A stretch of DNA of 64,000 nt from [Actinomadura] parvosata subsp. kistnae (GTDB lineage Bacteria > Actinomycetota > Actinomycetes > Streptosporangiales > Streptosporangiaceae), in assembly GCF_900323885.1 (NCBI RefSeq), contig NZ_OOHJ01000006.1, positions 806,001 through 870,000 of the forward strand. Direction: 5' to 3'. The position numbers and the translations under genes were made by a program. The stretch's first letter is position 1, and the number at the start of each line of letters is the position of its first letter. The notes beneath the pieces were generated by a model. The model had not been told where the DNA came from. It saw only the letters and a program-made list of their open reading frames with translations, and ran no database searches. Positions 48,951 to 57,933 of this stretch are shown piece after piece.

Positions 48951-49490
48951 ATGTCTGATGAGCTGCTGATCGTGCGCGCCCAGCTGGGCGAGCGGGCGGC
49001 GCTGGCGGAGCTGGTGGCGCGCTGGCGGGTGCCGGTGTGGACGTACGTGCGGCGCATGCTCGACGCCGAGCGGGCCGACGACGTGAGCCAGGAGATCTGG
49101 CTGGCGGTGGTGCGCGGCCTGCCGCGGCTGCGGGAGCCCGAACGGTTCGCGCCGTGGCTGTTCACGATCGCGCGCAGGTCGATCACCGACCGGCTGCGCG
49201 GCCAGTACGCCCGCGAGCAGGAAACGCTCACGCCCGCCGGAAACACCTTCACCGGGGACACCTTCACCGAGGATCAGGTGGAGGCCATGGTGGACCGGGC
49301 CGTGCTGGTCGAAGCGCTGGCGCGGCTGCCGCTGCCGGAGCGGGAGGTCCTCGTCCTGCACTACCTGGAGGACCTGCCGGTGGCGGACTGCGCCCACATC
49401 TGCCAGGTCCCGGCCGGGACGATCAAGTCGCGGCTCAGCCGGGCCCGTCGCCTGCTGCGTACCTGCCTGGAGGAGGGAGACCGGTCATGA
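48951..49490 (+). CDS. ECF-type RNA polymerase sigma factor
   Basis: A 179-residue ECF sigma factor. Region 2 is AELVARWRVPVWTYVRRMLDAERADDVSQEIWLAVVRGL and region 4 is LPLPEREVLVLHYLEDLPVADCAHICQVPAGTIKSRLSRARRLL. The linker (TLTPAGNTFTGDTFTEDQ) is Thr-rich. The ATG of the downstream membrane protein overlaps its stop by 4 bp, a common sigma/anti-sigma arrangement. Target promoters and signal are unknown. Confidence 0.92.
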   Translation: MSDELLIVRAQLGERAALAELVARWRVPVWTYVRRMLDAERADDVSQEIWLAVVRGLPRLREPERFAPWLFTIARRSITDRLRGQYAREQETLTPAGNTFTGDTFTEDQVEAMVDRAVLVEALARLPLPEREVLVLHYLEDLPVADCAHICQVPAGTIKSRLSRARRLLRTCLEEGDRS

Positions 49491-49975
49491 ACGGAGACGA
49501 GGAGCCGCGCCTGTCCGCGCGGGAGCTGCTCGAGCGGCTGGAGCCGTCGCTGCGGGTCCGCACGCGCGTGCGGGCGGTGGCGGCGCTGGTGGCGGGGCTG
49601 GCCGGGGCGGTGTTCGTGCTCGGCCTGTGGTGGAGCGAGCCGGCGCCGCTGCCGGGGCGCACGCGGCTCGCGTTCGGGCTGCTCACGGCGTTCTGTCTGG
49701 CGTGGGCGTGCTACGGCGGCTGGCTGGTCAGGCGGCGGGTGCCGCTGTTCGCCACCGACCGGGTGATCGCCGCCTGGATCGCGCTGGCCGCCTGCGCCTC
49801 CGTCACCGCCCTGATCGCCTTCGTCGCCGCCCAGCGCGGCACCGTCCCGGTGCCGGCGCTGGTGGTGGGGGCGCTGTTCGTCGGGGCGGCCCTGGTTCTG
49901 GTGGTACGCGCGCACCGGCGGCGGGCGGCGCTGTTGCGCCGGTTGCGGGAGCTGGGCTCCGAGCCGCAGCCATGA
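49487..49975 (+). CDS. Sigma-linked membrane protein (possible anti-sigma factor)
   Basis: A 162-residue protein with a cytoplasmic N-terminus (MNGDEEPRLSARELLERLEPSLRVRTRV) and four hydrophobic helices (AVAALVAGLAGAVFVLGLWW, AFGLLTAFCLAWACYGGWLV, VIAAWIALAACASVTALIAFVAAQ, PALVVGALFVGAALVLVV). The overlap with the ECF sigma gene implies it binds or modulates that sigma factor. No zinc-binding HxxxCxxC motif is visible. It ends 12 bp before the convergent propeller gene. Confidence 0.82.
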   Translation: MNGDEEPRLSARELLERLEPSLRVRTRVRAVAALVAGLAGAVFVLGLWWSEPAPLPGRTRLAFGLLTAFCLAWACYGGWLVRRRVPLFATDRVIAAWIALAACASVTALIAFVAAQRGTVPVPALVVGALFVGAALVLVVRAHRRRAALLRRLRELGSEPQP

Positions 49976-49986
49976 CCGGCCCCGGC

Positions 49987-52776
49987 TTACGAGGGCAGCG
50001 CGTACAGGTTGCCGTTGGAGCTGCCGACGTAGACGAAGCCGTCCCCGATGACCGGGGTGGTCGTGGTGGTGCCGCCGGTGGGGAGCCTGGATCGCACTGC
50101 GCCGGTGGTCGCGTCGAGGGTGTGGAGGGTGCCGTCGCGGGCGGTGACGTGGACGGCGTCGCCCGCCACGACGGGGCCGGTGGCGCGGCCCTTCGGCAGG
50201 GGGAGGCTCCAGCGACTCGTGCCGGTGGCGGGGTCGAGGGCGTACAGGGTGCGGTCGGCGCCGGCGGTGAAGAGCAGGCCGTCGCCGGCCGCGGCGCTCC
50301 AGGTGTAGGTGGGCTCGTCGCGGGCGGTGCGGACGTGCCACAGCGGGGTGCCGGTGGTGGTGTCCAGCGCGTACGTGGTGCCGTCGCTGTCGCCGGCGTA
50401 CAGGATGCCGCCGGCCACGAGCGGGCGGGAGGTGACGGCGCCGGGGATGCGTGACCTCCACCGGAGGCGGCCGGTGGCGGCGTCCAGGGCGTGGGCGGTG
50501 CCGCCGGCGCCGATGGCGTAGACGGTCGTGCCCGCCCGGGTCAGGTGGACGCGCTCACCGGGCGGGCCGGTGCGATGGTGCCACCTCTCCGCCCCGGTGG
50601 CGGGGTCGAGGGCGTGGACGAGGCCCTGGTCGGCGCCCACGAGGAGAGGGTCGCCGCTCAGGACGGGATCGAGGTTGAAGACGTCGCCGTCCGGGCGGAA
50701 CGTCCACAACGTTGCGCCCGTTGCGGGGTCGAGCGTGACCAGGGTGGCGCTTCCCGAGGCGGGGGAGGGCCTGGTCCAGGCGTGCAGGCGGCCCCCTTCC
50801 GCGACGAAGCCGCCCGCGACCGTGAGCGTGCGGGTCCACCTGGGGCGGCCGGTGGCGGCGTCCAGGACCACCAGGGAGCCGGTGCCGTTGCCGGCCGCGT
50901 ACACGCTGCCGTCCGCGACGGCGAAGGCGTCCGGGACCGAGCCGCCCGTACGGAAGCGCCAGCGGAGCGCGCCCGTGGCGGCGTCCAGGGCGAGGACGAC
51001 GCCGTCGCCGCTGATGGCGTGGACGACGCCGCCCGCCACCACCGGGTCGGTGCGGATGGCGGCGTCGGCCGGGAAGTTCCATCCCGGCCCGCCCGTGGGG
51101 GAGGGGGCGGGGACGCCCGGCTGGTAGCGGGCCAGCAGGTTGCGGCGCAGGGACGCGGCGAGCAGGCGCACCGCCGCTCGTGAGGCCGAGGTGAGGCGGG
51201 CGATCACGGGGCCGACGTTCACGAGCGCCGCGCCGTAGAAGCCGTTCGGGGTGGCGACGGTGTAGGACAGGAAACCCGGCACCTCGGTGGTGGGGTCGAT
51301 GTCGCCGTTCTGCCTGATGGCGGCGGCCTCGGCGGCGAACAGATCTCTGGCGCCGTTCCCGGACGGCGACACCCAGTCCACGGACAGCGAGACGACCGGG
51401 GTGCCGTCGGCCGGCGGGATCCAGTCGCACGTCGCGGCGCCGTCGGTGGCGGGGGACGGGCGGTAGCCGGGCGCGAACGACGCCAGGTCGGGGGTGGTGA
51501 GCAGGGTGCACGGGTCCGGCCAGGCGGTCCGCCGACCGGGCCGCTCATGGACCAGCCTGTACGCGGTGAGCCGCCCGCCCCTGCCGGCGTCGCTGTGCAC
51601 GAAGGCCAGGTCCCCGCTGGTACCGGCGAGGGTCGCCAGGCGGGCGGGCACGTCGATCGGCAGGCCGCCGAGGCGTCCGGTGCGGGTGTCCACGGAGACC
51701 AGGTAGGCGGGCAGCGGCCAGGTGCCGTCCAGCTCGATGCCGCCGTGCGCGCCCGGGGCCGGAAGGGGGCCGGCGTACAGGGGTGCGCTCCAGCGGCCGG
51801 GATCCGTCTGCGCGGGCGAATCTCCGGAGGCGGGGTCTGCCTGCGCGGGCGGAGCGCCAGGGCCGGAGCCGGTCTGCGTGGGCGGGCTCCCCTGCTGGGC
51901 CGGAACGGCTTGCGATCCGGTGGACAGGAGGCGGCCGTCCGGCCCGTAGAAGAAGTCGTCCTCGCCCACCGAGGCGTGCACGTACCCGTCGGCGGCGGCT
52001 CTGAGGCCGATCGGAGGGCCGTCGCCTTGCGGGGCGGACGATGACAGTAGGGCTCGACTCCACTCCTGGCGCAGGGTGCCCGGGTTCAGCGAGGCGAGGC
52101 GCAGGTCGTTCTCCTGGCAGTGGCTGAGCAGGATCACCGAGCGGGCGGTCGCGGCGGCGGTCAGCCGGCAGCCGGCGGGAGGAGCCCAGCGGGCCGTCAC
52201 CGCGCCGGTGCGCGGGTCGAGGGCCCGCACGGCGATGGGCTCGTCGGGCTCCTCGACCACCACGATGCCGCGCTCGGTCGCCAGGACGCGCGGCCCGTGG
52301 TAGGTGCCGGTGTTCCCGAGTGTGGGCCGGTAGTCGGTGATGGTGATCGCTCGCCGCCACAGTGCCGTGCCGGTGGCCAGGTCGTGGCCGTGCAGGGTCT
52401 GCTCGGCGCCGCCCGGTGCGCCTCTGGAGACGATCAGTGTGCCCGCCGCGATCCAGAGGCCGGTGACGGACGCGGGCCGGGCGGCGCCGGCGGGCACGAC
52501 GCGCCGCAGTGCTCCGGTGCGGGGGTCGTGGATCCGCACGTCGCCCTGACGCGTGGCCACCGCGACCGCCTGACCGGCCGGGGTGTGCCCGGGGACGGCG
52601 TACCCCGCCTCGGTGGGCACCGACCAGGCCGCCCGCCACGCGGCGAGAACGCGCGGCGGCCCTGTGGCACCGTCCCGGGCCGCGACGGCGCAGGTCGCCA
52701 GGAGGAGCACCGCGAGCAGGATCGCACCTCGCAAGATCGCGCCGCGCCTCGCGCCGCGCCTGATGCCGTGCCCCAT
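49987..52776 (-). CDS. Exported PQQ-type beta-propeller protein with DUF3558-like middle
   Basis: A 929-residue protein from ATG 52776, chosen because the upstream frame is a tandem repeat. A signal or anchor segment (GAILRGAILLAVLLLATCAVAA) precedes an N-terminal propeller of PQQ-like blades (for example LDPRTGAVTARWAPPAG), a Gln/Pro/Gly-rich linker (QTGSGPGAPPAQADPASG), a DUF3558-like block (DPCTLLTTPDLASFAPG with TCDWIPPADG), and a C-terminal propeller of seven LDAATGxxRW repeats ending SSNGNLYALPS. PQQ-propeller domains usually mediate protein interactions rather than binding PQQ. The DUF3558 graft is unusual. Confidence 0.85.
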   Translation of the reverse strand: MGHGIRRGARRGAILRGAILLAVLLLATCAVAARDGATGPPRVLAAWRAAWSVPTEAGYAVPGHTPAGQAVAVATRQGDVRIHDPRTGALRRVVPAGAARPASVTGLWIAAGTLIVSRGAPGGAEQTLHGHDLATGTALWRRAITITDYRPTLGNTGTYHGPRVLATERGIVVVEEPDEPIAVRALDPRTGAVTARWAPPAGCRLTAAATARSVILLSHCQENDLRLASLNPGTLRQEWSRALLSSSAPQGDGPPIGLRAAADGYVHASVGEDDFFYGPDGRLLSTGSQAVPAQQGSPPTQTGSGPGAPPAQADPASGDSPAQTDPGRWSAPLYAGPLPAPGAHGGIELDGTWPLPAYLVSVDTRTGRLGGLPIDVPARLATLAGTSGDLAFVHSDAGRGGRLTAYRLVHERPGRRTAWPDPCTLLTTPDLASFAPGYRPSPATDGAATCDWIPPADGTPVVSLSVDWVSPSGNGARDLFAAEAAAIRQNGDIDPTTEVPGFLSYTVATPNGFYGAALVNVGPVIARLTSASRAAVRLLAASLRRNLLARYQPGVPAPSPTGGPGWNFPADAAIRTDPVVAGGVVHAISGDGVVLALDAATGALRWRFRTGGSVPDAFAVADGSVYAAGNGTGSLVVLDAATGRPRWTRTLTVAGGFVAEGGRLHAWTRPSPASGSATLVTLDPATGATLWTFRPDGDVFNLDPVLSGDPLLVGADQGLVHALDPATGAERWHHRTGPPGERVHLTRAGTTVYAIGAGGTAHALDAATGRLRWRSRIPGAVTSRPLVAGGILYAGDSDGTTYALDTTTGTPLWHVRTARDEPTYTWSAAAGDGLLFTAGADRTLYALDPATGTSRWSLPLPKGRATGPVVAGDAVHVTARDGTLHTLDATTGAVRSRLPTGGTTTTTPVIGDGFVYVGSSNGNLYALPS

Positions 52777-52788
52777 CCCGCCCCGCCC

Positions 52789-52878
52789 GATCGCATCCTG
52801 CCGAATCGCATCCTGCCGGATCGCATCCTGCCGGATCGTGCCCCGCCCGTTCGCTTCCCGTCCGATCGCGCCCTGCCG
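52789..52878. repeat. 15-bp tandem repeat array (three near-perfect, three degenerate units)
   Basis: Units of the pattern GATCGCATCCTGCCG repeat at 52789, 52804 and 52819 with one substitution, followed by degenerate copies at 52834, 52849 and 52864. The array fills the gap between the two minus-strand genes and includes the leader of the propeller gene. In the propeller reading frame it would encode a repeating RQDAI. Confidence 0.88.
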
Positions 52879-52892
52879 GTGCTCGCGCCCGC

Positions 52893-53750
52893 TCAGCACT
52901 TGCCGGCCTCGGCGAGCTTCGGCTCGATGGCGCACGCCTGGCTCCTGGGGATCGGCTGCCAGCCGCCCATCTGGGAGTAGGTGTAGTACCCCTGGTACGT
53001 GGCGGAGGTGCCGGTGACGCGGAACGGCGTCCGATCGGGCCCCGTGATGGTCAGCTGCTCGGTGCGGTCGCCGGCGAGCACGGTGACCAGGAGGTCGAAG
53101 GTGTAGCAGGCGGCGGTGCCGGTGACCGCCATGGAGAGCGTGACTCGTTCGTCCCGTTTGAGGTCGATCTGTTTCTTCCTGAAGTACGGCGTGTCCGGGT
53201 CGCCGGACGTGGCGAAGCGGGGCGCGGGCTGGTCGAGGTCGGCGGCCAGCTCGATCGCGTCGGCCTCCCCGGCGGGGGTGTGGACGAGCAGCGCGCCGTC
53301 CGAGACGGGCGCGCGGCCGAGGACACGCGGCTGGATGTCGACGATGCGCACGCTGCTGCGGTTGCCGACGAGGACGACGGTGAGCTCGGCGGCCTCGAGC
53401 GGCGCCCACTCGTGGCGGGCCAGGACCGCGTCCCGCCGCGAGGCGCCCGCGCTGCCGAGCAGCACCGCCCGGTCGGCGGGGTCCTGGACGGGCGTGCGCA
53501 GCGCGAGGTCCTGGGCGGCGTGGTCGACCGCGACGTGGCCGACCTTGACCGGGGGCTCGCCGGTGACGCGGTCGAGGGTGTCGGGGCCGTCCGCGTTCAG
53601 CCAGGCGGTGACCACGACGCCGGCGGCGGCGACGATCACGGCGCTGAGGATGCCGGCGAGCCACGCCCGCACGCCCTTCCAGCTCCCCTCTTCCTCACGG
53701 AGGGAGCCCGGGCGCGGGCGGGGGCGCCTCTTCTGGCGCGTCTTGGCCAT
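52893..53750 (-). CDS. Membrane-anchored extracytoplasmic protein of unknown function
   Basis: A 285-residue protein from ATG 53750 (GAGGGGAC leader). A basic N-terminal stretch (MAKTRQKRRPRPRPGSLREEEG) precedes one membrane segment (AWLAGILSAVIVAAAGVVVTAWLNADGP), so it is a type II anchored protein. The outer domain contains VSDGALLVHTPAG and TFDLLVTVLAGDRTEQLTITGP; two cysteines near the end (SQACAIEPKLAEAGKC) could pair. No family recognised. It lies upstream of the propeller gene on the same strand, 117 bp away, separated by the 15-bp repeat array, and may be in one operon with it. Confidence 0.78.
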   Translation of the reverse strand: MAKTRQKRRPRPRPGSLREEEGSWKGVRAWLAGILSAVIVAAAGVVVTAWLNADGPDTLDRVTGEPPVKVGHVAVDHAAQDLALRTPVQDPADRAVLLGSAGASRRDAVLARHEWAPLEAAELTVVLVGNRSSVRIVDIQPRVLGRAPVSDGALLVHTPAGEADAIELAADLDQPAPRFATSGDPDTPYFRKKQIDLKRDERVTLSMAVTGTAACYTFDLLVTVLAGDRTEQLTITGPDRTPFRVTGTSATYQGYYTYSQMGGWQPIPRSQACAIEPKLAEAGKC

Positions 53751-54129
53751 GGGACGTCCCCTCGTGAGCGGCGTACGGCATTCCGATTCATAACGCATGG
53801 GACGGCGGCCGCGTCGCGCTCTTGACGAAATCCTTCTGACCGTTCTGAACGGCTGATGTCCGCCATTTCCGCAGGGCCGGGCCGAGGTGCTGAAAGTTTC
53901 ATCCGAAATGCGCGGGCGCGTGAGGGTTGACGTCACCCACGTGCTCGTTCCATAGTGAGCCGGTCACCCTGAATTCTCGCTCAGGAGGTCGATGACCGCG
54001 CCGATGTTAGCGCTAACAGTATAATTCTCCTCCCTGTCGCGATGTCCGCAGGCCCATCGGCATGAGCCCATCGTCGATGCCCCATGCCGCAATTCTCCGG
54101 CATCGCCCGAAAAAGGCAGAGGTACCATC
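53751..54129. other. Divergent intergenic region with regulatory signals
   Basis: About 380 bp between the anchored protein and the arabinofuranosidase. Apart from a LacI-type operator and a TATAAT box (54005-54025), no gene-like frame was found. Short frames on the minus strand near 53964 are not supported. Confidence 0.6.
54005..54025 (+). promoter_or_regulatory. LacI-type operator and -10 box upstream of the arabinofuranosidase
   Basis: TGTTAGCGCTAACA (54005-54018) is a perfect 14-bp palindrome with a central CG, the LacI-family operator style of carbohydrate genes. TATAAT (54020-54025) follows directly as a -10 box, 105 bp upstream of the gene. No LacI gene is in the window. Confidence 0.75.
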
Positions 54130-55692
54130 ATGGCTGGCTCCGGATTACGCAATCTGACAAAGGCGATGTCGTCCGCGGGCGCGGTCGTCGCGCTCGCCGC
54201 CGGTCTGCTGACCGGCCTGTCCACGCCGTCGCAGGCCGCCGCGTCCCTGTCGTGCGACCTCTACGCCGCCGGCGGCACGCCCTGCGTCGCGGCGCACAGC
54301 ACGACCCGCGCCCTGTACGGCGCCTACAGCGGCTCGCTCTACCAGGTGCGCCGCTCCTCCGACAACGCCACCCGCGACATCGGCGTCCTGAGCGCGGGCG
54401 GCTACGCCGACGCCGCCGCGCAGGACACCTTCTGCGCCGGCACGACCTGCCTCATCTCCGTCATCTACGACCAGTCGGGCCGCGGCAACCACCTCACCCA
54501 GGCGCCGCCCGGCGGCTTCTCCGGCCCGGCGCCCGGCGGGTACGACAACCTCGCCGTCGCGACCGCGGCGCCGATCATGGTCGGCGGGCACAAGGCGTAC
54601 GGCGTGTACGTGGCCCCCGGCACCGGCTACCGCGACAACAGCACCAACGGCATCGCCCGCGGCGACCAGCCGGAAGGCATGTACGCCGTCTTCGACGGCA
54701 CGCACTACAACGGCGGCTGCTGCTTCGACTACGGCAACGCCGAGACCAACAGCCGCGACAACGGCAACGGCACCATGGAGGCCATCTACTTCGGCAACAA
54801 CAAGGTGTGGGGCTACGGCGCCGGTAACGGCCCCTGGATCATGGCCGACCTGGAGAACGGCCTGTTCTCGGGCGTGAACCGCGGCTACAACGCGGGCGAC
54901 CCGAGCATCAGCCACCGCTTCCTGACCGCCATCGTCAAGGGCGAGCCGAACCACTGGGCCATCCGGGGCGGCAACGCGCAGTCGGGCGGCCTTGCCACCT
55001 TCTACAACGGCCCGCGCCCCAACGTCGCCGGCTACAACCCGATGAAGAAGGAGGGCGCGATCATCCTGGGCATCGGCGGCGACAACAGCATCGGTGCCCG
55101 CGGCACGTTCTACGAGGGCGTGATGACCAGCGGCTACCCGTCGGACGCGACCGAGAACGCGGTGCAGGCGAGCATCGTCGCCGCCGGGTACGCGCCCTCG
55201 GGCGGCGGCGTCCCGGGCGGCACCCTGACCCCGGGGTCGGCGATCTCGCTGCGGGCGACCACGCCCGGCTACACCGACCGCTCGATCCGCCACCAGAACG
55301 ACCAGGTCATCACCTCGGTGGTCGGCTCCTCCAGCTCGTCGCTGGACAAGAACGACGCCACCTGGGTGGTGCGTGCCGGGCTGGCGAGCAGTTCGTGCGT
55401 GTCGTTCGAGTCGCGCAACTATCCCGGCGACTACCTGCGTCACCAGAACTACCAGCTGTACCGGCAGCGCAACGACGGCAGCTCGCTGTTCGCCGCCGAC
55501 GCCACGTTCTGCGCGCAGGGCGGCAGGAGCGGCCAGGGCACGTCGTTCGCCTCCTACAACTTCCCCGACCGGTTCCTGCGCCACTACAACAACGTCGTCT
55601 ACATCGCCTCCAACGGCGGCTCGCACGCCTTCGACAGCACCTCCTCGTGGGCGGCGGACGTGAGCTGGACGGTCGGCCAGCCCTGGGCTTAG
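54130..55692 (+). CDS. Secreted GH54 alpha-L-arabinofuranosidase with CBM42
   Basis: A 520-residue secreted enzyme. The signal peptide (SSAGAVVALAAGLLTGLSTPSQAAA) is followed by the GH54 arabinofuranosidase B catalytic domain, residues ~40-360 (SLSCDLYAAGGTPCVAAHSTTRALYGAYSGSLYQVRR, DQSGRGNHLTQAPP). The nucleophile Glu is in NGTMEAIYFG and the acid/base Asp in GIGGDNSIGARGTFYEG. A CBM42/AbfB domain of about 130 residues with beta-trefoil repeats (SFESRNYPGDYLRHQN, SFASYNFPDRFLRHYN) follows. It removes arabinose from arabinoxylan. A LacI-type operator upstream suggests sugar-repressed control. Confidence 0.93.
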   Translation: MAGSGLRNLTKAMSSAGAVVALAAGLLTGLSTPSQAAASLSCDLYAAGGTPCVAAHSTTRALYGAYSGSLYQVRRSSDNATRDIGVLSAGGYADAAAQDTFCAGTTCLISVIYDQSGRGNHLTQAPPGGFSGPAPGGYDNLAVATAAPIMVGGHKAYGVYVAPGTGYRDNSTNGIARGDQPEGMYAVFDGTHYNGGCCFDYGNAETNSRDNGNGTMEAIYFGNNKVWGYGAGNGPWIMADLENGLFSGVNRGYNAGDPSISHRFLTAIVKGEPNHWAIRGGNAQSGGLATFYNGPRPNVAGYNPMKKEGAIILGIGGDNSIGARGTFYEGVMTSGYPSDATENAVQASIVAAGYAPSGGGVPGGTLTPGSAISLRATTPGYTDRSIRHQNDQVITSVVGSSSSSLDKNDATWVVRAGLASSSCVSFESRNYPGDYLRHQNYQLYRQRNDGSSLFAADATFCAQGGRSGQGTSFASYNFPDRFLRHYNNVVYIASNGGSHAFDSTSSWAADVSWTVGQPWA

Positions 55693-57785
55693 CCGGCCGG
55701 CGCTCCCGAGCGAGCCGTCCCCGCGCACCCCGGGGACGGCTCCCCGTCCTCAAGGAACGATCGGCTCCTTCGGAGGCGAGGGCGGAGGCACGGGCGGGGG
55801 CACGGGCGGGGGCACGGTAGGGGCAGGGTGCCGGAGCCGTTGCTCAGGGCCCGGGTGAGCACGGCGGCCAGCCCTTCGAGGCTGGACCCCGGCCCGGTGA
55901 CGAGGACGTCCGGCATGATGTCGATCTGCCCGTCCGCGACCGCGTTCGCCACGGCCACGATCGCCGTGGGCAGCTCGCCGATGGCCTGGCTCTGGGCGTG
56001 GAACGCGGCGGCCTTGGCCAGGCCGAGCGCCTCGGCGGCGGCGGCTTCGGCCAGGCCGATCGCCTGCACCTTGTCGGCCTCGGCCTGGCCGGTGAGCCGG
56101 ACGAACGCGGCCTCGCCGCTGGCCTCCGCCTCGCGTGCTTTGGCGCGGCTGGCGTTGATGTCGACGGAGACCTGGGCGGTGGCCAGCTCGGCCTGCCGGT
56201 CGGCGGTGCCGCGCGCCTTCTCCATCTCGATGCGGGCGATCTCGGCGCGGCGCTGCTCCTCGTAGGTGGCCCGCTGCTGGTTGGCGATCTCGCGCCGGGT
56301 CAGGACCTCGACGATCTCCGGCGGGAAGACGACGTCCTGGATGTGCACGCCCTTCGTCTCGACCTGGTAGCCGTTGAGGTAGGAGCTGATCGCGTGGAAG
56401 GCGCTGACCTGCACCTCCTGGCGGGTCTCGATGAACATCACCGCTTCCAGGTTCTGCAACGTGTTGCGGAAGTGGTTGCCGACGGCCGACTGCAGCACTT
56501 CGGTGACGAGGTTCTGCATGGTGCCGACCATGGAGATGACCTTGGGCGCGCGGGTGTCGGAGACGTGGATCTGCACTTGCAGGTCGATGTGGAAGACGAA
56601 CCCCTCCCGGCTCTTGCCGATGATGGGCTCCAGCCGCGAGTCGAGGTTGTGGGCGAAGGAGACGGCTTTGGCCCAGTTCAGGGTGAGGATGGAGGTGGGG
56701 ACGATCTCGGCGGCGTAGATGCGGGTGTTGAGGGGGTACTTGCCGGTGCGCAGCGGCTCCTGCCAGATGCCCCGGTGCCCGGGCCGGACGATGCTGCCGA
56801 ACTTGAACTCCTCGCCCGAGGTGTCGAGGGTGGGCAGGCCGACGAAGCTCTTGATGACGGCGACCTGGCCCTGCCGTACGACGAGCATCGGCACCTGCTC
56901 GACGCGGACGAGGAAGGGGTTGAGCAGGTACGCCCCGTACAGCAGGGGGTCGTGCTGCAGCCCGATGCGCCCGCCGGCGTCCAGGAACGCCTGGAAGTCC
57001 TGGTAGTTGTTGTGCCGCTCGTTCTGGGAGCCGAGCAGGGCCTCGATCAGCTCGGCGTCGGTGGTGCGCGGCATGGCCTCCAGCCGGGTCATGTCGGAGA
57101 AGCCGCCCAGGCGGCTGGCCATGTCACCGGGCGGCAGCGGCTCGCCCTCCAGGACGGTGACCAGGCCCACGACGTCCGTCTCGCTCTGCGGGCTGATGAC
57201 CATCACCTGCAGCTGCTCGGGGGCCAGGCCGAAGGAGGAGGGGGTGAGCTTGCCGCGCTCGGCCAGGCGGGCCAGCTCGGGGGTGACCGGCAGGCCGTAC
57301 ACCTTGCGGGCGGTGATGACCACGAACGCGACCGGATGGATCGGCACGAGCGTGCCCGGCGGCAGCACGGGACGCTGCACGCCCTTCTCGCCGTCGCCGG
57401 CCACGAAGGCGCGCAGGTCGGAGAAGTTGCCGAACTCCGGTCTGAAGCGGGCGCTCTTGGCGCCGATCGGCAGCGGCCGGCCGACCTGGGCGATGACGAC
57501 GCCGATCTCCCCGGCGGGCACCTGCACCCAGGGGAACTTCCTGACGCCGAACTTGGGCCACATCTTGAAGCGCAGCCCCGGCATCAGCAGCTCGGACTGG
57601 TATCCGGCCTCGCCGTTGAAGGCGACCGGGTTGTCCTCGGTGAGCTTGCGGCCGCTGTAGCGCTTGATGACGAGCCCGACCTGGTCGGGCCCGATGCGGT
57701 GCAGGGAGAGCAGGGAGATCGCCGCGGCCGGCACGGCCAGGACGACGGCGACGATCGCGAGCAACGCCGGCACGCCCATGTGCAT
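55689..57785 (-). CDS. Flotillin-like SPFH/Band 7 membrane protein
   Basis: A 698-residue SPFH protein. An N-terminal membrane segment (VPALLAIVAVVLAVPAAAISLL) precedes the Band 7 region (GPDQVGLVIKRYSGRKL, PAGEIGVVIAQVGRPLP). Long Ala/Glu-rich coiled coils (QRATYEEQRRAEIARIEMEKARGTADRQAEL) are the flotillin repeat. It scaffolds membrane microdomains. The last ~45 residues form a Cys/Pro/Arg tail encoded by a 12-bp GC microsatellite (about 55784-55828); the true end may be earlier. The stop overlaps the convergent arabinofuranosidase gene by 4 bp. MHMGV allows a start 6 bp later. Confidence 0.9.
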   Translation of the reverse strand: MHMGVPALLAIVAVVLAVPAAAISLLSLHRIGPDQVGLVIKRYSGRKLTEDNPVAFNGEAGYQSELLMPGLRFKMWPKFGVRKFPWVQVPAGEIGVVIAQVGRPLPIGAKSARFRPEFGNFSDLRAFVAGDGEKGVQRPVLPPGTLVPIHPVAFVVITARKVYGLPVTPELARLAERGKLTPSSFGLAPEQLQVMVISPQSETDVVGLVTVLEGEPLPPGDMASRLGGFSDMTRLEAMPRTTDAELIEALLGSQNERHNNYQDFQAFLDAGGRIGLQHDPLLYGAYLLNPFLVRVEQVPMLVVRQGQVAVIKSFVGLPTLDTSGEEFKFGSIVRPGHRGIWQEPLRTGKYPLNTRIYAAEIVPTSILTLNWAKAVSFAHNLDSRLEPIIGKSREGFVFHIDLQVQIHVSDTRAPKVISMVGTMQNLVTEVLQSAVGNHFRNTLQNLEAVMFIETRQEVQVSAFHAISSYLNGYQVETKGVHIQDVVFPPEIVEVLTRREIANQQRATYEEQRRAEIARIEMEKARGTADRQAELATAQVSVDINASRAKAREAEASGEAAFVRLTGQAEADKVQAIGLAEAAAAEALGLAKAAAFHAQSQAIGELPTAIVAVANAVADGQIDIMPDVLVTGPGSSLEGLAAVLTRALSNGSGTLPLPCPRPCPRPCLRPRLRRSRSFLEDGEPSPGCAGTARSGAPAG
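55713..55741. terminator. Hairpin at the convergent arabinofuranosidase/flotillin junction
   Basis: Arms AGCCGTCCCC (55713-55722) and GGGGACGGCT (55732-55741) pair perfectly around a 9-nt loop. It lies just past the arabinofuranosidase stop and within the flotillin 3' coding end. Confidence 0.75.
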
Positions 57786-57933
57786 CCCTTTCCCAGGGGT
57801 TGGAAGACGCGCACTGTCACGTCGAGCGTACGCCGCCCGGCCCGCCCGGCCGGCTGGTCCTGTGGCGCACCAGGCCGCGCGGCGAGCGCGAGGCGTGGGG
57901 GCCACGGATCGCCGGCCGGGATGGGCGTGGCGG

